NCBI RefSeq assembly: GCF_021347895.1
Contig: NC_067116.1
Coordinates: 45,070,628-45,134,627, forward strand
DNA: 64,000 bases
From: Acanthochromis polyacanthus
Taxonomy: Eukaryota > Chordata > Actinopteri > Pomacentridae
Reading direction: 5' to 3'
Shown: positions 21,881-34,689 of the stretch, piece after piece
How the letters are laid out: the number at the start of each line of letters is the position of its first letter
How positions within the stretch are numbered: position 1 is the stretch's first letter
The notes under the pieces: generated by a model
Told to the model about the DNA's origin: nothing
What the model saw: the letters and a program-made list of their open reading frames with translations, nothing else
Databases searched by the model: none
Program-made: the position numbers and the translations under genes

Positions 21881-22739
21881 GTATTCATTTTTGTTGCTGT
21901 GGTCCTATTCTTGGGATCCGTAACACGTACACAACGTATTCGTGCAGAACACGCCTGTACTCAGAGCAAGGTCATGTGTTTGTGGGTACGTCTATATTAG
22001 ATGGACACATTCTATGGTGATTTCAACATTTCATCTGTTGAAAATGATAAAACGACTGAGTTTCATGGAGGAGGACTGCTCTCTGAGTGCTTTTCTTGTT
22101 CTTCTGCTGTTCTCTTATTGCTGCATGTTCGGTTCCACTGCATGAATTGAAAAAGGCAGAAACTTTTGCTTTGTGTTCCTGCACATCTACACAAACCTGC
22201 ATGTTATTTTAAACTGCAGCAGAGAGTTCATAATCCTGAATAAGATGGGGAACGCGTCGCTGGTTTCTTCGGTCAGGATTCCTCAGCCGGGTGCAGCCGA
22301 CGGGAACCGACAGAAGGAAGAGGGTTGAGTATGCAAATGTTTGGTTTGTTCATGTGAACTCGCAGCTCTTTTGTTCTCCTCGTTGTCAGGATGATGCCCA
22401 AAGGAAAATGGCAAACGCTGGGTTTGAGTGGGAGTAACTGTAACCACAACACTGGATGTTTGCTCAGTCAATACTGACGTCTGGAGGAGACGCTGTACGT
22501 CGGCCAATAAACGGGACGTTTTCCCTCAGACGTTAAATGAAGGAAGAGGTTCCTGATGCTGCCAGTTTGTGAAATCATCTTCTGTGTGGACGACAAAGAC
22601 CAGCCGCTGACGTCTCGCTGCACATCCTGCTGTGTCCAGAGTTATGCTAACACCGCTGTGGGAACATTCACAGAACATACATGAGAGTCGTATGAAGCCA
22701 CACGACACACGCATAGAAACACTGTAAAAACATCTGTGA
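21881..22739. other. no gene recognised
   Basis: Non-coding DNA with no assignable motif or repeat. Confidence 0.4.
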
Positions 22740-24330
22740 TTAACAGTCCAATAGCTCTATATTTTAACAGAAATGATCCATCAGCCATGATTCATGTGTG
22801 AATTTCCAGTTATTTACATTTTTAAATTGTGTTATCACTGGACATAATCATTGAGTTTTTTCTATTTGTTTGTAATGTTCACAAAGAATAGAATGAATTA
22901 GGAAATTTGGAACCTTTTATTTAAAAAAAAAAATATAGTCAATGAACCATAGAAAAAAACACTTTTAAAAAAAATTACAGGACAAAGTTGAGGTAATGAG
23001 CTGCCATTAGTTCACTGCACAACAGAGAATCTAATTTAATTCTAATCTAATTCTAATTTTTCACTGAAGACATTCATGTTGTGCAAATTATATATGTAAT
23101 AAATCATAGTAAAAGTCCATTTTTGTATTAGTTTTACCATTAAACAACAGGAAAATGTTGGTTTATGCTGTTGATACACCATCCATTGTTCTAAAAAACA
23201 GTTTTTGTACTATAGATGCACCAATGAAAACATATATTTGCTTGTTATTTTGTTATAGAGTACACAAAATATCCATTCATCCATCCTCTATCCACCGCTT
23301 TATCCTCACTAGGGTCATGGGGGGTGCTGGAGTCTATCCCAGCTGACTCTGGTGAAGGCAGGGGACACCCTGGACAGGTCACCAGTCTGTCACAGGGCTA
23401 CATATACAGACACACAATCACACTCACATTCACACCTACGGACAATTTAGAGTAACCAATTAACCTCAGCATGTTTTTGGACTGTGGGAGGAAGCCGGAG
23501 TACCCGGAGAAAACCCACGCATGCACAGGGAGAACATGCAAACTCCATGCAGAAAGATCCCAGGCCCAGGCCGGGATTTGAACCGGGGATATTCTTGCTG
23601 CAAGGCCAAAGTACTAACCACTACTGCACTGTGCAGCCCCACACAAAATATCTTTTCCTATAAATACACCATGAAATAATAGCATTTTTTTAAAGGATAG
23701 ATTTACCTTAAATAACAGTAAAATATCCTGCTGGTTAGTTTATTTACATTTATTTTTTACATAGACGTGGTAATAAAAATAGAATGTGTTCTGCATTAAA
23801 AAGGTTTTTTTTTAAATAACAAAAACAACTCAAAGTTTCCAGCTTTTTAGAATGAAGTCATCTTTAAATTTCTCAAAAAATATTGTAAAGTTTTTTTTTA
23901 TTTAAATGTACAGCACTCAAATATATACACATAAATAAAACCAAACTTTTTTCTACAGATTTGCTGTTTTAAAAAAATTAAATTCTTGTATTGTGCTATA
24001 GAGTCACCCATGAAATACAGAAAATGTCCTATTTTCACTATAAACATGCAATTAATAAATAGCAAATGACATTTTTTTAAATTATAAATTAACCTTAAAT
24101 AACATTTAAATGTTATTTACTGTTGGAGCACAGTTAATTTATTTGTAAAAGTTTTTTTTTACAGTAGATACACCATTAACTTTTTTATCACTATTATAAT
24201 ACAAACCACGTCCAGCTACTGCTCATTGCTGTTAATTTACAGAAAACTTCAGTTTTTTAATCAGTGCCTGGACTTTTTCTGTTATTTTACAGATTTATTT
24301 CTCTGTCTGCAGGTTAAACATAAACTTCTT
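22740..24330. repeat. AT-rich diverged repeat block
   Basis: Low-GC sequence with recurrent poly-T, TTTACAG and ACCATTAAA-type phrases (near 23140, 23670, 24165). It resembles the AT-rich blocks at 29.7-35.4 kb and is interrupted by a SINE at 23272-23640. Confidence 0.5.
23272..23640 (-). mobile_element. tRNA-derived SINE
   Basis: Read on the minus strand, the element starts GGGGCTGCACAGTGCAGTAG. It has an A-box-like TGGTTAGTACT and a B box GGTTCAAATCC (complement of 23574-23584) at tRNA-like spacing, so it is a Pol III promoter derivative. The body includes the well-known teleost sequences around CCCGGAGAAAACCCACGC and CATGGGGGGTGCTGGAGT (plus strand). The tail is a GGATGGATGAATGG-type repeat at 23272-23285. 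The copy appears full-length but diverged. Confidence 0.8.
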
Positions 24331-24604
24331 GTATGAAATAAATCTAAGAGACAGAATTATAATTAGATGTCACTGAAGTAAAATAGTTTTATATCATCCA
24401 AGTATCTGCAGAAATGAGCAATAATCCCAGTATTCTGTGCATTTTCCTGTTATGTAAAGTAGCTGCCAGGATGCACTTTATTCAAACGTTTTCATGCATT
24501 TCATGGATTATCTCTGATATTCGGACACATTTTCACTCTTCACCTTCCTGTGAGAACAAGACGTTCCTGCTGACAACGTGTTCATACAACAATACATTCC
24601 TGTA

Positions 24605-24817
24605 CACACGTGGACAAAATTGTTGGTACCCCTCAGTTAAAGAAGGAAAAACCCACAATTCTCACTGAAATCACTTGAAACTCACAAAAGTAACAATAAA
24701 TAAAAATTTATTGAAAATTAAATAATCAAAAACAGCCATTACTTTTGAATTGTTGATTAACATAATTATTTAAAAAAACAAACTAATGAAACAGGCCTGG
24801 ACAAAAATGATGGTACC
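24605..24817 (+). repeat. left terminal inverted repeat of the Tc1-like element
   Basis: 213 bp. It contains two transposase-site-like direct repeats, outer ACAAAATTGTTGGTACC and inner ACAAAAATGATGGTACC (ending 24817). Compared by eye with the right copy it shows about four substitutions and one indel. Confidence 0.92.
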
Positions 24818-24883
24818 TCTATAAAAGATTGAAAACTATTTGACCAGAGTGACATGATTAACTCAGGTGTGTCATTTAATTGA

Positions 24884-26020
<1,137 letters not shown>

Positions 26021-26026
26021 GTTATG

Positions 26027-26238
26027 GGTACCATCATTTTTGTCCAGCCCTATTTCATTAGTTTGTTTTTTAAATAATTATGTTAATCAACAATTCAAAA
26101 GTGATGGCTGATTTTGATTATTTAATTTTCAATAAATTTTTATTTATTGTTACTTTTGTGAGTTTCAAGTGATTTCAGTGAGAATTGTGGGTTTTTCCTT
26201 CTTTAACTGAGGGGTACCAACAATTTTGTCCACGTGTG
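26027..26238 (-). repeat. right terminal inverted repeat of the Tc1-like element
   Basis: 212 bp, inverted relative to 24605-24817. It starts GGTACCATCATTTTTGTCC and ends TTGTCCACGTGTG. Confidence 0.92.
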
Positions 26239-27142
26239 TAATTTCAGACATTTTTCGTGCTGAGGGAGGGTTAGCTCCTGACTCCAGCTGATGCTTCTTT
26301 ATCTCCATTATTTCTCTCAGCGTCTTTCATTCTTCTTCTTCTAATTTTCTTCATGTTTGCTCGTCCCTTCCTGTCCAAACCCGACATGTCCTCTCGTCTC
26401 TCTGGATGGTTAAAGTCAAACCTCTGGAGCTCCAGGATCATTTTCAGCACTTTTGGAAATGCTGCTCCCAGTTTTTCTCATAATCCGCTCCAGTGGTTTG
26501 TATCAGTGTTTCCACAGCGATTTAACACCATCCTGGAAAAACATTTGTGTCCAAACAAAATACCAGATATAGTTTTATGTCTCTGCAGTCTTAATGCAGC
26601 TGATTTCACACAAAGACACAGAAAAAGTTCCTTTTCTTCTCAAACTGTCCCAAATTTAGGTTTAAATCCTTTGAATTCTGAGTCAAATGAGTCCGAAACT
26701 GGACCTTATTTGGCATCTTCATGTCTGAAGCAAATTCAGATTCAACTTTCAAAATCTGATGCAAACGAGAGATCATCGTTGTGTGACCTTCACTCAAACT
26801 CTGTGAGAAACTAACTAGAAACGCTTCAAAAAATGTACATTTATCGATATTTGGGGTCGATCAAATCGTGTGTTTACTTCACAGAAAACTTCAGGTGCTA
26901 ATTGGAAGCAGTGATGGTTCCACAAAGAGCCTTTTAAACAGTTAATCATTAATCATTTCTGCAAACGATTCTCTGCTTGTTGCCTCAACGAAACATAAAA
27001 AAAAAACGGTTAATTTAGGCGCCATAAACTTCAAAATGTGCTGATCCTGATCTTTGAAATCAAACCAGAACATCCCTATTCTTCAGTTACTTTTTATACT
27101 AAATGGTTCTTTTAGGATTTGGTGTAAAAAGAAGCACATAAT
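26239..27142. other. no gene recognised
   Basis: Contains a 153-codon ATG-initiated frame (26353-26814) of ordinary composition with no recognisable domain. I do not regard it as a gene without independent support. Confidence 0.4.
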
Positions 27143-27718
27143 TAGCCTAGCCGCGCTAGACAACCCACGGCAACGAATTTAATTCTCTGCCAGGGTGGGT
27201 CTAGTTACCCTCCATAAGGCTCGAGGCTGGATTCTCCGAAAACTGGCCGGACCAATCACCATGAAGTGTAGAGTCAGAAGGCGGGCGTAACTAAGTGACG
27301 ACAGAGGCGCGATAATTCTGACAGAAACAACCGGCGCACAATAAACAGTTATCTTTGGACTCGGCTTTGGCCACAGCCCTTAAAAGATTTGAAGCTAAAA
27401 TTCAACTTGAAAGATAAACAAAGGACGGCACTGAAGTGTTTCATTGAGAAGAAAGGCGTATTTGGACTTATGCCGACGGGATATGGCAAATCCTTAATAT
27501 ACCAGTTGGCTCCGCTGGTTGGGAAGCTAATGGGACTTAGCCACAATCCGCCGGCGCTCTAGGAACTCCGTCAGCCTATTCGTTGCGCTCATTGGTTGTA
27601 TACCTACCCAATTGCTGCAGAGTGATTTGAAAGACAACCTTTTAGCCCGCCTCCCTCCCTGTCGAGCGGCACTAGACCCTTGTGCCATCAGAAACATGGG
27701 TCTAGCGCGGCTAGGCTA
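27143..27718 (+). mobile_element. short DNA transposon with perfect 19-bp inverted ends and a helicase fragment
   Basis: TAGCCTAGCCGCGCTAGAC at 27143-27161 is repeated in exact inverse at 27700-27718. The outermost TA at each end may be the target duplication; no longer duplication is seen. The interior carries a RecQ-like helicase fragment (27389-27562). The element is GC-richer than its surroundings. The superfamily is not settled, and no transposase is present. Confidence 0.75.
27389..27562 (+). pseudogene. RecQ-like helicase fragment (Walker A region)
   Basis: The frame reads KDKQRTALKCFIEKKGVFGL followed by MPTGYGKSLIYQLAPLVG and stops at 27560-27562. The Q-motif-like start (LKxxQRxAL) and Walker A (PTGYGKS) followed by (I)YQLAP are diagnostic of the RecQ family of SF2 DNA helicases. 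Only about 58 codons remain; motifs Ia to VI are absent. It is most likely a relic of a helicase encoded by, or captured into, the parent transposon. Confidence 0.75.
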
Positions 27719-29749
27719 GCTCATAAACAGAACTGCTGGACATTTATTAATGTCCAGCTCAAATCAATGCAGAAACGAATCAAATCTAAAAATAGGAACT
27801 TCAGAGAAGCACAAAGTAACACAAACCTATAATCAGTCACTCTAAGGAGGACCATAGAACCTTAAATTAACTTGAGAATCCAAACTACAGATCAAGAAAT
27901 GCTGACTGGCATTGATTTTTACGAACTTTTGTGTGCATGTAAATAAGAATTCTGACCATTTCTGATTCTGCGGTTGTGGTTTTTGGGGTTCCTGGTCAGA
28001 CAGAACAACATGTTACAAGATGAACTTTTCTCACCATTTTCTGATTAATAATCGAGAAAATAATCTGCAGATTAATCTCCAGTGAAAACATCCATCAGTT
28101 GCAGCTCTAATTTCATGCTTTTACCTGCCTCCAAACTTAACAACACCAATAAAAGGAAAGAGTCTTTCGTGCAAAGAAACATGTAAAGTTCATGAAGAAC
28201 TAAGGATCATAGAACCCTAAAACCTTAAATTAACTTGCAAATCCAAACTACAGATCAAGAAACGCTGACTGACATCGGCTTAAGGAGCTTTAATGTGTGT
28301 GAAAAAGAGAATTTGCAGGATTTCTGGGTCTTTGAGCGTGTCATTGAGATGTGATGGACTCAAACAACAACAACAAAGTTCACAAAGAACCATCCCTGAA
28401 AGAAGGAAGTTCTTCTGTTCTCGATGCCTTCAGAAGAACCAGCGTTTTTCTGAGCGTAGTTCAGGCTGCAGAGGCGGTTCAAGAGTCTCCAAACAGTTTG
28501 ATTTATGTGAAACTGAACAGAAAACACGTTGACCTGAAACCAGCAAACTCTTTAGAACCACCCACGAAGGTCTGCAGCTCATAGGAGAGTTTCTGGGTGG
28601 AGTCTTCCTCTTTATCGATCACTAAATCTGTGAGCAGCAACTTGTGCAGTCCAACACTGTCGATGCAACGTAATGAAACCGGCAGCAGAAATGCAACAAA
28701 CAAGAAGAGGTTTTTCTGTTTCTAGACGTAAGGTCCTTGTATCTTGAGCTGTGGCAGTGCTGATGGCAACCTTCTCCCCCCGTCTTCGCCTCTGCTCAGA
28801 CAGTACATCATTAGCTGTCTGCTGAACACCTGGAGGCAAAGCCGGAGAGGTAATTATGGAGGGCAAAGCCACGTCTGCACGCAACCGTCATTAACCCATC
28901 GTAGCTCATTTGGAGCGGAGAAAAGGCCCCGTTGTTGTACGGGCCGCTGGTGATTGGTGACACGTCAAATATCGCACAACAAATGTCTCCCAGCCCTGAG
29001 CTAATAAAGCCGAGGAATTCACTGTTGCTTTTTCATCAGGCTCGGACCTGGAGCCGAGCCAGAGACGAGGACGAGGACGAGGGCGGTTTATCCCCTACAC
29101 TTAACCGTAGAGATGCAGGAATTCATGAGGAGGGGAAACCACAGACACAACCACACAACCAGCAACGACTTGTTTGCTTCCACAGCCACGAGATAAAAAA
29201 ACGTCTACAGAGAGAAACCCTCGGACTGCAGATTTCCAGAATCCCGTTTTAGAATCTGTACAGTTTGTGCTGCTCCTCCTGCACAACAAACGAGACGTAA
29301 ATAACGAATAATGAGCATGTTTGAACGTTTGCCTTCCTGCTATTAGCTCAGCACAATCCCAGAGAAGCTGCGTGGGCGGCCATTCAGGTAAAAGGATAAA
29401 AGCAGGATTCTTCTTCTTGTTTTTTTCCTTCCAGCCAGTGCAGCGTTCAGACGTCATGAACGGGAAAAGCTGTCAGAGTGCCAAGAAAGAGGAAAAGAGG
29501 AACATCTCAGGAGTCATTAGTCAAGTGGAAGTTAAGAAAACTTGTCATCTGTGTTTTATTGCAGCTTCTGTTATGTTTGCAGCAAGAAAAATGGAAGAAC
29601 AACATTTTTTTTTTGCCCCATGATGTAATAACAGAGACCTGGAAAAGGTTTTCTTTAAAAAATTTAACAAAAAAGCAAATATATGATAAATTTACAAACA
29701 TTTACTGTTTTCTGCAAGAAAAAAATGTGTATGTTAATGGTTGAAAACT
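27719..29749. other. no gene recognised; includes a local direct duplication
   Basis: The phrase TTAAATTAACTTG.(A)ATCCAAACTACAGATCAAG followed by GCTGACTG.CAT occurs near 27863 and again near 28230, so a segment of roughly 50-60 bp is duplicated about 367 bp apart. Frames in 28.3-29.7 kb have no recognisable domain. Confidence 0.4.
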
Positions 29750-30790
29750 TGCAGATAACATGAATTAAAATCATAGAAAAAAAATGTATTTTCATTTTGA
29801 AAAAAGACAGAAACTGTTAATGTTCACAACAAAAATGTGTATTTTTTAACAAATAATTATTTCATTTACAGTCTTAAATATATTTGAATTAGCAACAAAA
29901 GAAGTCATTTTACAGACATGCATATACACACAATAGCAATTTTTAAAACTGCTTTAATTTTTTTATGTTTTGTAATTTACATGACAGTTAATATCCAGTA
30001 AAATCTCAGTAAAATATATGATATAGTAACAGAAAAAGTGTATTTTATTTTTTAAGAATTGCAATGTGTTTTTTTTACAGTGTTTGTCCTTAAAATGACA
30101 CTATTTTAACTGTATTTAAGTCAACAAACGTTATTTTACAGTTAATTGCCATGATTTGAAAGAAAAGAATGATCTTATAATAATATGTGTACAGTCTTTT
30201 TTTTTTTTTTTTTTACAGATTTTCCCAATTTTGTAGATTGCAGATAATATCCAGTCATTTTTTTAAAGTATTACATGTTAACTGTAAAAATTATATATAA
30301 GCAGAATAAAATTGTAAGTAATGTCAACATCAGAAATCCTTATTTTTACATTCTAAATGAATTCTTTCACATTGCATGACCATAAAATTACAAAAAATCC
30401 ATTATTTTAACTTTTATTTTTTACAGTGTTCAATAGTCAAATCATACTGTTTTTAACTGCATTAAATTGTTCGATTATTTTAAATATTTTTATTTTTGAA
30501 ATATTCTAAAACAATATTAGTTTACGAGTTGACTGTAAAAAACGGTGCAAAATCTGTATTTTGACAATTAGAAATGTTCTATTTTACAGTGTGTGCAACA
30601 CAAAATAACGTTTGTTTACTGTATTGACATATCTCTATTTTAGTGGCATTTTCACTGTTTTTAAATCACATTATTTCACCTGTTTAACATATTATTTATG
30701 CCATCTTTCCTGCCAGATTTTCACACTGTTATACATGTGTTTTTTCTTATTATTTTTACAGTGTACTGTGAGATATAATGCGGGAAATGT
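29750..30790. repeat. AT-rich repeat block (TTTTACAG family)
   Basis: Recurrent TTTTACAGTGT, TTTACAGATTTTCCCAATTT and CTGTAAAAA phrases (for example near 30075, 30218, 30420, 30580, 30755). The same phrases recur at 32.1, 34.7 and 35.1 kb. No coding content. Confidence 0.65.
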
Positions 30791-31440
30791 GTGAGCAAAC
30801 AAACACGCTGAATTAAAAGTAGAAACTGTTAAATCTCCAGACTTCTGTGATTTATTGTTTGATGAAATAAACACAAAAGCTGCCACTAAAGCACATTCTG
30901 CAAAATGATGGAAGAAAAAAACCCTTCTGCATTGTGAAATGAAGAGAAAACGTCCCAGAAGCAGCAGTACAGTAGCGGCTGTAACTTCATACTATCTGCT
31001 GGAGCTGATCTCTGCTGCTGCCAGACGCTCGTAATGAATTTATCAATTAGCCGGCTGTGGAGCCCTCAGGGCTGCAGTCCTCCTCTGCACTGAGCTCCCA
31101 TCAGTCATCCTGTCAGAAGCAGCAAGGAAGAGGAATTCTGAAAAGTCAGTCAGGAAAAACCTTCAAGATTACACCAACAAACCCCTCCTGTCATGCACAA
31201 GCACATTCTTTGCAAAACCTGTAAACAGCTGCACGATTTTCTCCTTTAAAATGTCTTTTTGTCGTCACTAAATGTGCAGAAATTACACGTGCTAAACCTG
31301 CAAAACTGGTAGGAATAAGTGTTGGGGTTACTGTCATGTTTATTTCCAGTTTTTGGAGCGTTTTCAGTCAGATTTATCTGCAGGAATCAGTCCCATGTTT
31401 TGCCTCCCTCCAGAGGAAATCAGAGGTATTAATAAAAACA
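30791..31440. other. no recognisable feature
   Basis: A less AT-rich interval between two AT-rich blocks; no gene or repeat assigned. Confidence 0.4.
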
Positions 31441-32674
31441 GCGTCCTCTATAAAGCAAAATAAACTTTATTCTCACTTTTAATCAGCTTTAACACAAAAT
31501 AACAATAAATTCAAACTCACTTTACACACACATATATAGATATATATCTGTACATGATTTTTATAATAATGCAACATAAATCCATACAAATATAGATTTT
31601 TTTCTGCTCTGAATGCATCGAAGTAAACAAGGAAGTACAGTGCAAAAGACGTCATTGTAAAAATACACAGACTCTCAGTGTGGAGGTTACAGAAGGTTTG
31701 AAAAAAAATGTTCAGACAAAAAGGGCAGACGTTCAGGATTTCATCTCTACACTCTATAAATTTACTTTTTCTTTTTTTCACGTTTAAAGGTATTTCTTTA
31801 CTTTACAGTACTTAACTTTACATTTTAAAAAATAATTTGCAGTTATTTCACAATTTCATTGAATTACAGATGATAACTTAATAAAATTCATAGAAAAACT
31901 AACTGTAAATTTAAAAACTGTAAATGACATCTAAATAAAAAAAATACATTTTCAAAAATGTCAATTCATTCTTTTACATTTGATAATAAAATAACACAAT
32001 TCATTGTTGAATTTAAATCATCAAGAATGTTGTTTTTGTTCTTTGCTGTTATTTGAAAGAAAAATTGTGCATATAAAGGCTGAAAACTAATAAATCATTT
32101 TGCAAACTGTAATTTTACAGATTTTCCGAACTTTGTTAAATAAAAAAAATTGTCTCACAAAATCACAGAACGAAATTATAAATTTATATATTGACTTAAT
32201 AAAAACGAGGCAGTATTTCAAAAAAGGCCATCAATTCTTTTACAAAGTTTGTTAATAAAATTACACTTCTTGTTGCTTTATTTTAAAAACAAAATGTTAT
32301 TTTAGAGATATTTTTTATTTAAAAAATATTACAGTTGAAAAATGGTCAATATGTTTTAAACTTATTTTACAAATGTTTCGTATTTTGTTTAATAAAGCTC
32401 ATACCTAATAAAATCACTGAAAAAACACATTTATATGTTAGCTTCATAAAAACAGGCTAAAATAATAATATCCGTTTAAAAACTTTGTGTTTTTGTAAAC
32501 AGCAGTTTGTTCTTTTATTCATTTATTTATTTTTTAATTTCTTCATTTCTCTTTGTTTTGATTTTTGAAAAAAATATAATTATTCTACAGATATTTGCCA
32601 TTAATTTCACAATTTTTTACCATATTACAGTAATTTTTAAACACAGAAAAAAATATTTAAATGTGCATGCTCAC

Positions 32675-32678
<4 letters not shown>

Positions 32679-32726
<48 letters not shown>
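32679..32726. repeat. (TA)n(GA)n compound microsatellite
   Basis: TA repeats from 32679 to 32710, followed directly by GA repeats to 32726. Confidence 0.95.
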
Positions 32727-32921
32727 ATAATAAAAAAAAATCAGGCCCAAACTGTAAATAACGTCCACATCAGAGTCTATATTTTACAGATAAAAATTGG
32801 TTTTGTACAACGTGCGACTATAAAATGACACCAATTTTACTGTTTTTAAAGCTGTTAGAAATATCATTGTTACATTTTGCTGGTATGTTCACAGTTTGTT
32901 TTAAAGCTTTGTTTAATTTTT

Positions 32922-32942
32922 TTTATTTTTTTAACATTTATT
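32922..32942 (-). terminator. candidate poly(A) signals for s1pr4
   Basis: TTTATT at 32922-32927 and 32937-32942 reads AATAAA on the minus strand, about 340-360 bp past the receptor stop codon. AATAAA is common by chance in AT-rich DNA, so this is only a candidate. Confidence 0.3.
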
Positions 32943-33284
32943 CTGGCATTGTTTCTGCCCAATTTTTACTTTTTTTTGTTTTTCTTTTTTATATTTAGAA
33001 AGTAAGCTTCAGCTCAGGATTAAACTTTGCTAAACTCTGTAGCCCTGCAGCTTCTTCTTCATGAATCTGAACCCGTTTTTCCTGATAATGTGCATATTTA
33101 GCTTTAATCCGTTTTATTACAGTCTGAAGCGTCTCCACAACATCTTCTGATGCATAAACGTCTCTTTTTTGGGATGTTGTTGGAGAACTATGGAGTTCAA
33201 GCAGGTTTTCTTCCAGTGTGCAAGCGTCAGTGCAGAGCTGAGAAGCTTCAGACCAGAGGAAACGGTTGGGGAGCTGGTTGTGGT

Positions 33285-34502
33285 TTAACCGCTGGAAACC
33301 GACAGGCAGCTGGTGGTGGTGCTCAGCCGGGCCTTCCTGGTGGCCCTGCGAGGCTTGCTGGGGGTGGAGGGCGGGGAGGCCACGCTGTGGTTCCTGACCT
33401 TGCTGAAGCTGTTCCTCAGACTGTCCCGGCGGTTCTCCGAGGTGCTGCTGGTCTCCTTGGAGGTGAAGGTGTCGGGGCGGCACAGTCCGGCCTTCAGGCA
33501 GCAGCAGCACAGCAGCTCAGCGATGGCCTTCCTCATGTCGCTGCTGCCCAGGGCGTAGATGACGGGGTTCAGGCCGGAGTTGAGGACGGCGAGGGAGATG
33601 CAGAAGTCGGCGCCGAAGAGCAGAGCGCACTGACGGGACGAGCAGAAGAAGTCCACCATGAGCAGCAGGAAGAGAGGCCCCCAGCAGAGCATGAAGACGC
33701 CCACGATGGTGATGACGGTCTTCAGCAGCGCCAACGAGCGCTTGCGGCTCCGCTGAGGTCCGACCCGAGCGCTGCGGTGCACGTGGCAGTAGATGGCGCC
33801 GTAGAGGACGCCGATGGCCAGCAGGATGAGGAAGAAGATGATGAGCGAGAAGAAGATGTAGGTCTTGGAGTAGAGCGGCAGCAGGGTAGAGCACCTGTCC
33901 AGGCTGCACATGCAGTTCCAGCCCAGCAGGGGGAGGAAGCCGATGACCAGCGCCAGCAGCCAGCACAGCGCCACCAGGCCGTAGATCCGGTAGTAGGAGG
34001 TCCTGGTGGACTTCTGGGTCAGCGGCTTCATCATGGTGGCGTAGCGCTCCACGGCGATCAGCAGCAGGCTGAAGATGGAGGCGGCCAGCGCCACGAACAG
34101 CATCCCCTCCCTGAAGAGCCACAGGGCCGGGGTGAGGCGGAACGTCTGGCTCCCCGACATGCAGATGTTGACCAGGTAGGCGGCGCCGGTGAGCAGGTCG
34201 CTCAGCGTGATGTTGGCGATGCACACGTAGACCCAGCGGGGGCGCCGGCGGATGCGGGAGACGACGGCGAGCAGCACCAGGAGGTTCTCCAGGACGATGA
34301 GGACGCTGAAGACCAGGAACACGGCCATGGAGGCGCTGAGGCGGCTCTGGGAGCTGGACACGGTCCGGTTCTGCAGGCGGCCCGTGTGGTTGTAGTGGCG
34401 GAGGATCACCTGGCTGATGCCGGTGGAGGGGGCGGAGCCATTGGAGGTGTTGCCGGGGTAACCGTGGTACAGGTGGGGGCAGGAGGAGGTGAAGATGTTC
34501 AT
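33285..34502 (-). CDS. s1pr4: sphingosine-1-phosphate receptor, best match S1PR4
   Basis: A 405-residue class A GPCR in one coding exon, as in other S1P receptors. It would sit in the plasma membrane and signal through heterotrimeric G proteins on binding sphingosine-1-phosphate. Visible features: N-glycosylation sequons at N18, N21, N38 and N45; TM1 near 59-81 (VLENLLVL); TM2 NITLSDLLTGAAYL; the R131-E132 pair in TM3 (FREGMLF), which binds the phosphate and amine of S1P, with Glu marking S1P rather than LPA preference; ERY 152-154 in place of DRY; an extracellular loop 2 cysteine cluster (CMCSLDRCS); CWGPLF in TM6; NPVIY 312-316 in TM7; palmitoylation-type CCCC 332-335; and a Ser/Thr-rich tail. 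HYNHTGRL, SGSQTFRLTPALW and DRCSTLLPLYSK favour paralogue 4. The start has G at -3, and a splice-acceptor-like sequence ends 8 bases upstream. Codon use is very GC-rich in an AT-rich setting. Confidence 0.88.
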   Translation of the reverse strand: MNIFTSSCPHLYHGYPGNTSNGSAPSTGISQVILRHYNHTGRLQNRTVSSSQSRLSASMAVFLVFSVLIVLENLLVLLAVVSRIRRRPRWVYVCIANITLSDLLTGAAYLVNICMSGSQTFRLTPALWLFREGMLFVALAASIFSLLLIAVERYATMMKPLTQKSTRTSYYRIYGLVALCWLLALVIGFLPLLGWNCMCSLDRCSTLLPLYSKTYIFFSLIIFFLILLAIGVLYGAIYCHVHRSARVGPQRSRKRSLALLKTVITIVGVFMLCWGPLFLLLMVDFFCSSRQCALLFGADFCISLAVLNSGLNPVIYALGSSDMRKAIAELLCCCCLKAGLCRPDTFTSKETSSTSENRRDSLRNSFSKVRNHSVASPPSTPSKPRRATRKARLSTTTSCLSVSSG

Positions 34503-34509
34503 GTCGGAG

Positions 34510-34535
34510 CTGGATGGGATAAGGATGAGAAGTTC
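34510..34535 (-). promoter_or_regulatory. likely 3' splice site of a 5'UTR intron (s1pr4)
   Basis: On the minus strand a pyrimidine-rich run (TTCTCATCCTTATCCCATCC) ends in AG at 34511-34510, leaving CTCCGAC before the ATG. S1P receptor genes usually have a non-coding first exon and a single coding exon, so this fits. The upstream exon was not found. Confidence 0.5.
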
Positions 34536-34689
34536 TGCTGGTTCTGGGGTTCTGCTGGTTTGAGCTGCTCAGGAATTAGTGTGGAACTCCTGTCGTCCAA
34601 CAGGCTACCAGACACTCTAACCTCCGGAGCTCTTTACCTGCACCAACACACACCTGAGGAAAAAAAAAACAGTTCAGCAGGCTTCCAGA

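Larger units (their letters stand above)
31441..32990. repeat. AT-rich repeat block downstream of s1pr4
   Basis: The same family as 29750-30790 (TTTTACAGATTTTCCGAACT near 32113, TAAATAACGTCCACATCAGA near 32755). The stretch from 32920 to 32990 is probably also the region where the minus-strand receptor transcript ends. Confidence 0.6.

Noticed and set aside
26353..26814. 153-codon ATG frame
   Set aside because: Ordinary composition, no domain, no neighbouring exon signals; at this length one such frame in 64 kb is expected by chance.
33517..34224. 235-codon minus-strand frame overlapping s1pr4
   Set aside because: Out-of-frame shadow of the receptor gene, with His/Arg/Pro/Ala-rich low complexity and no domain.
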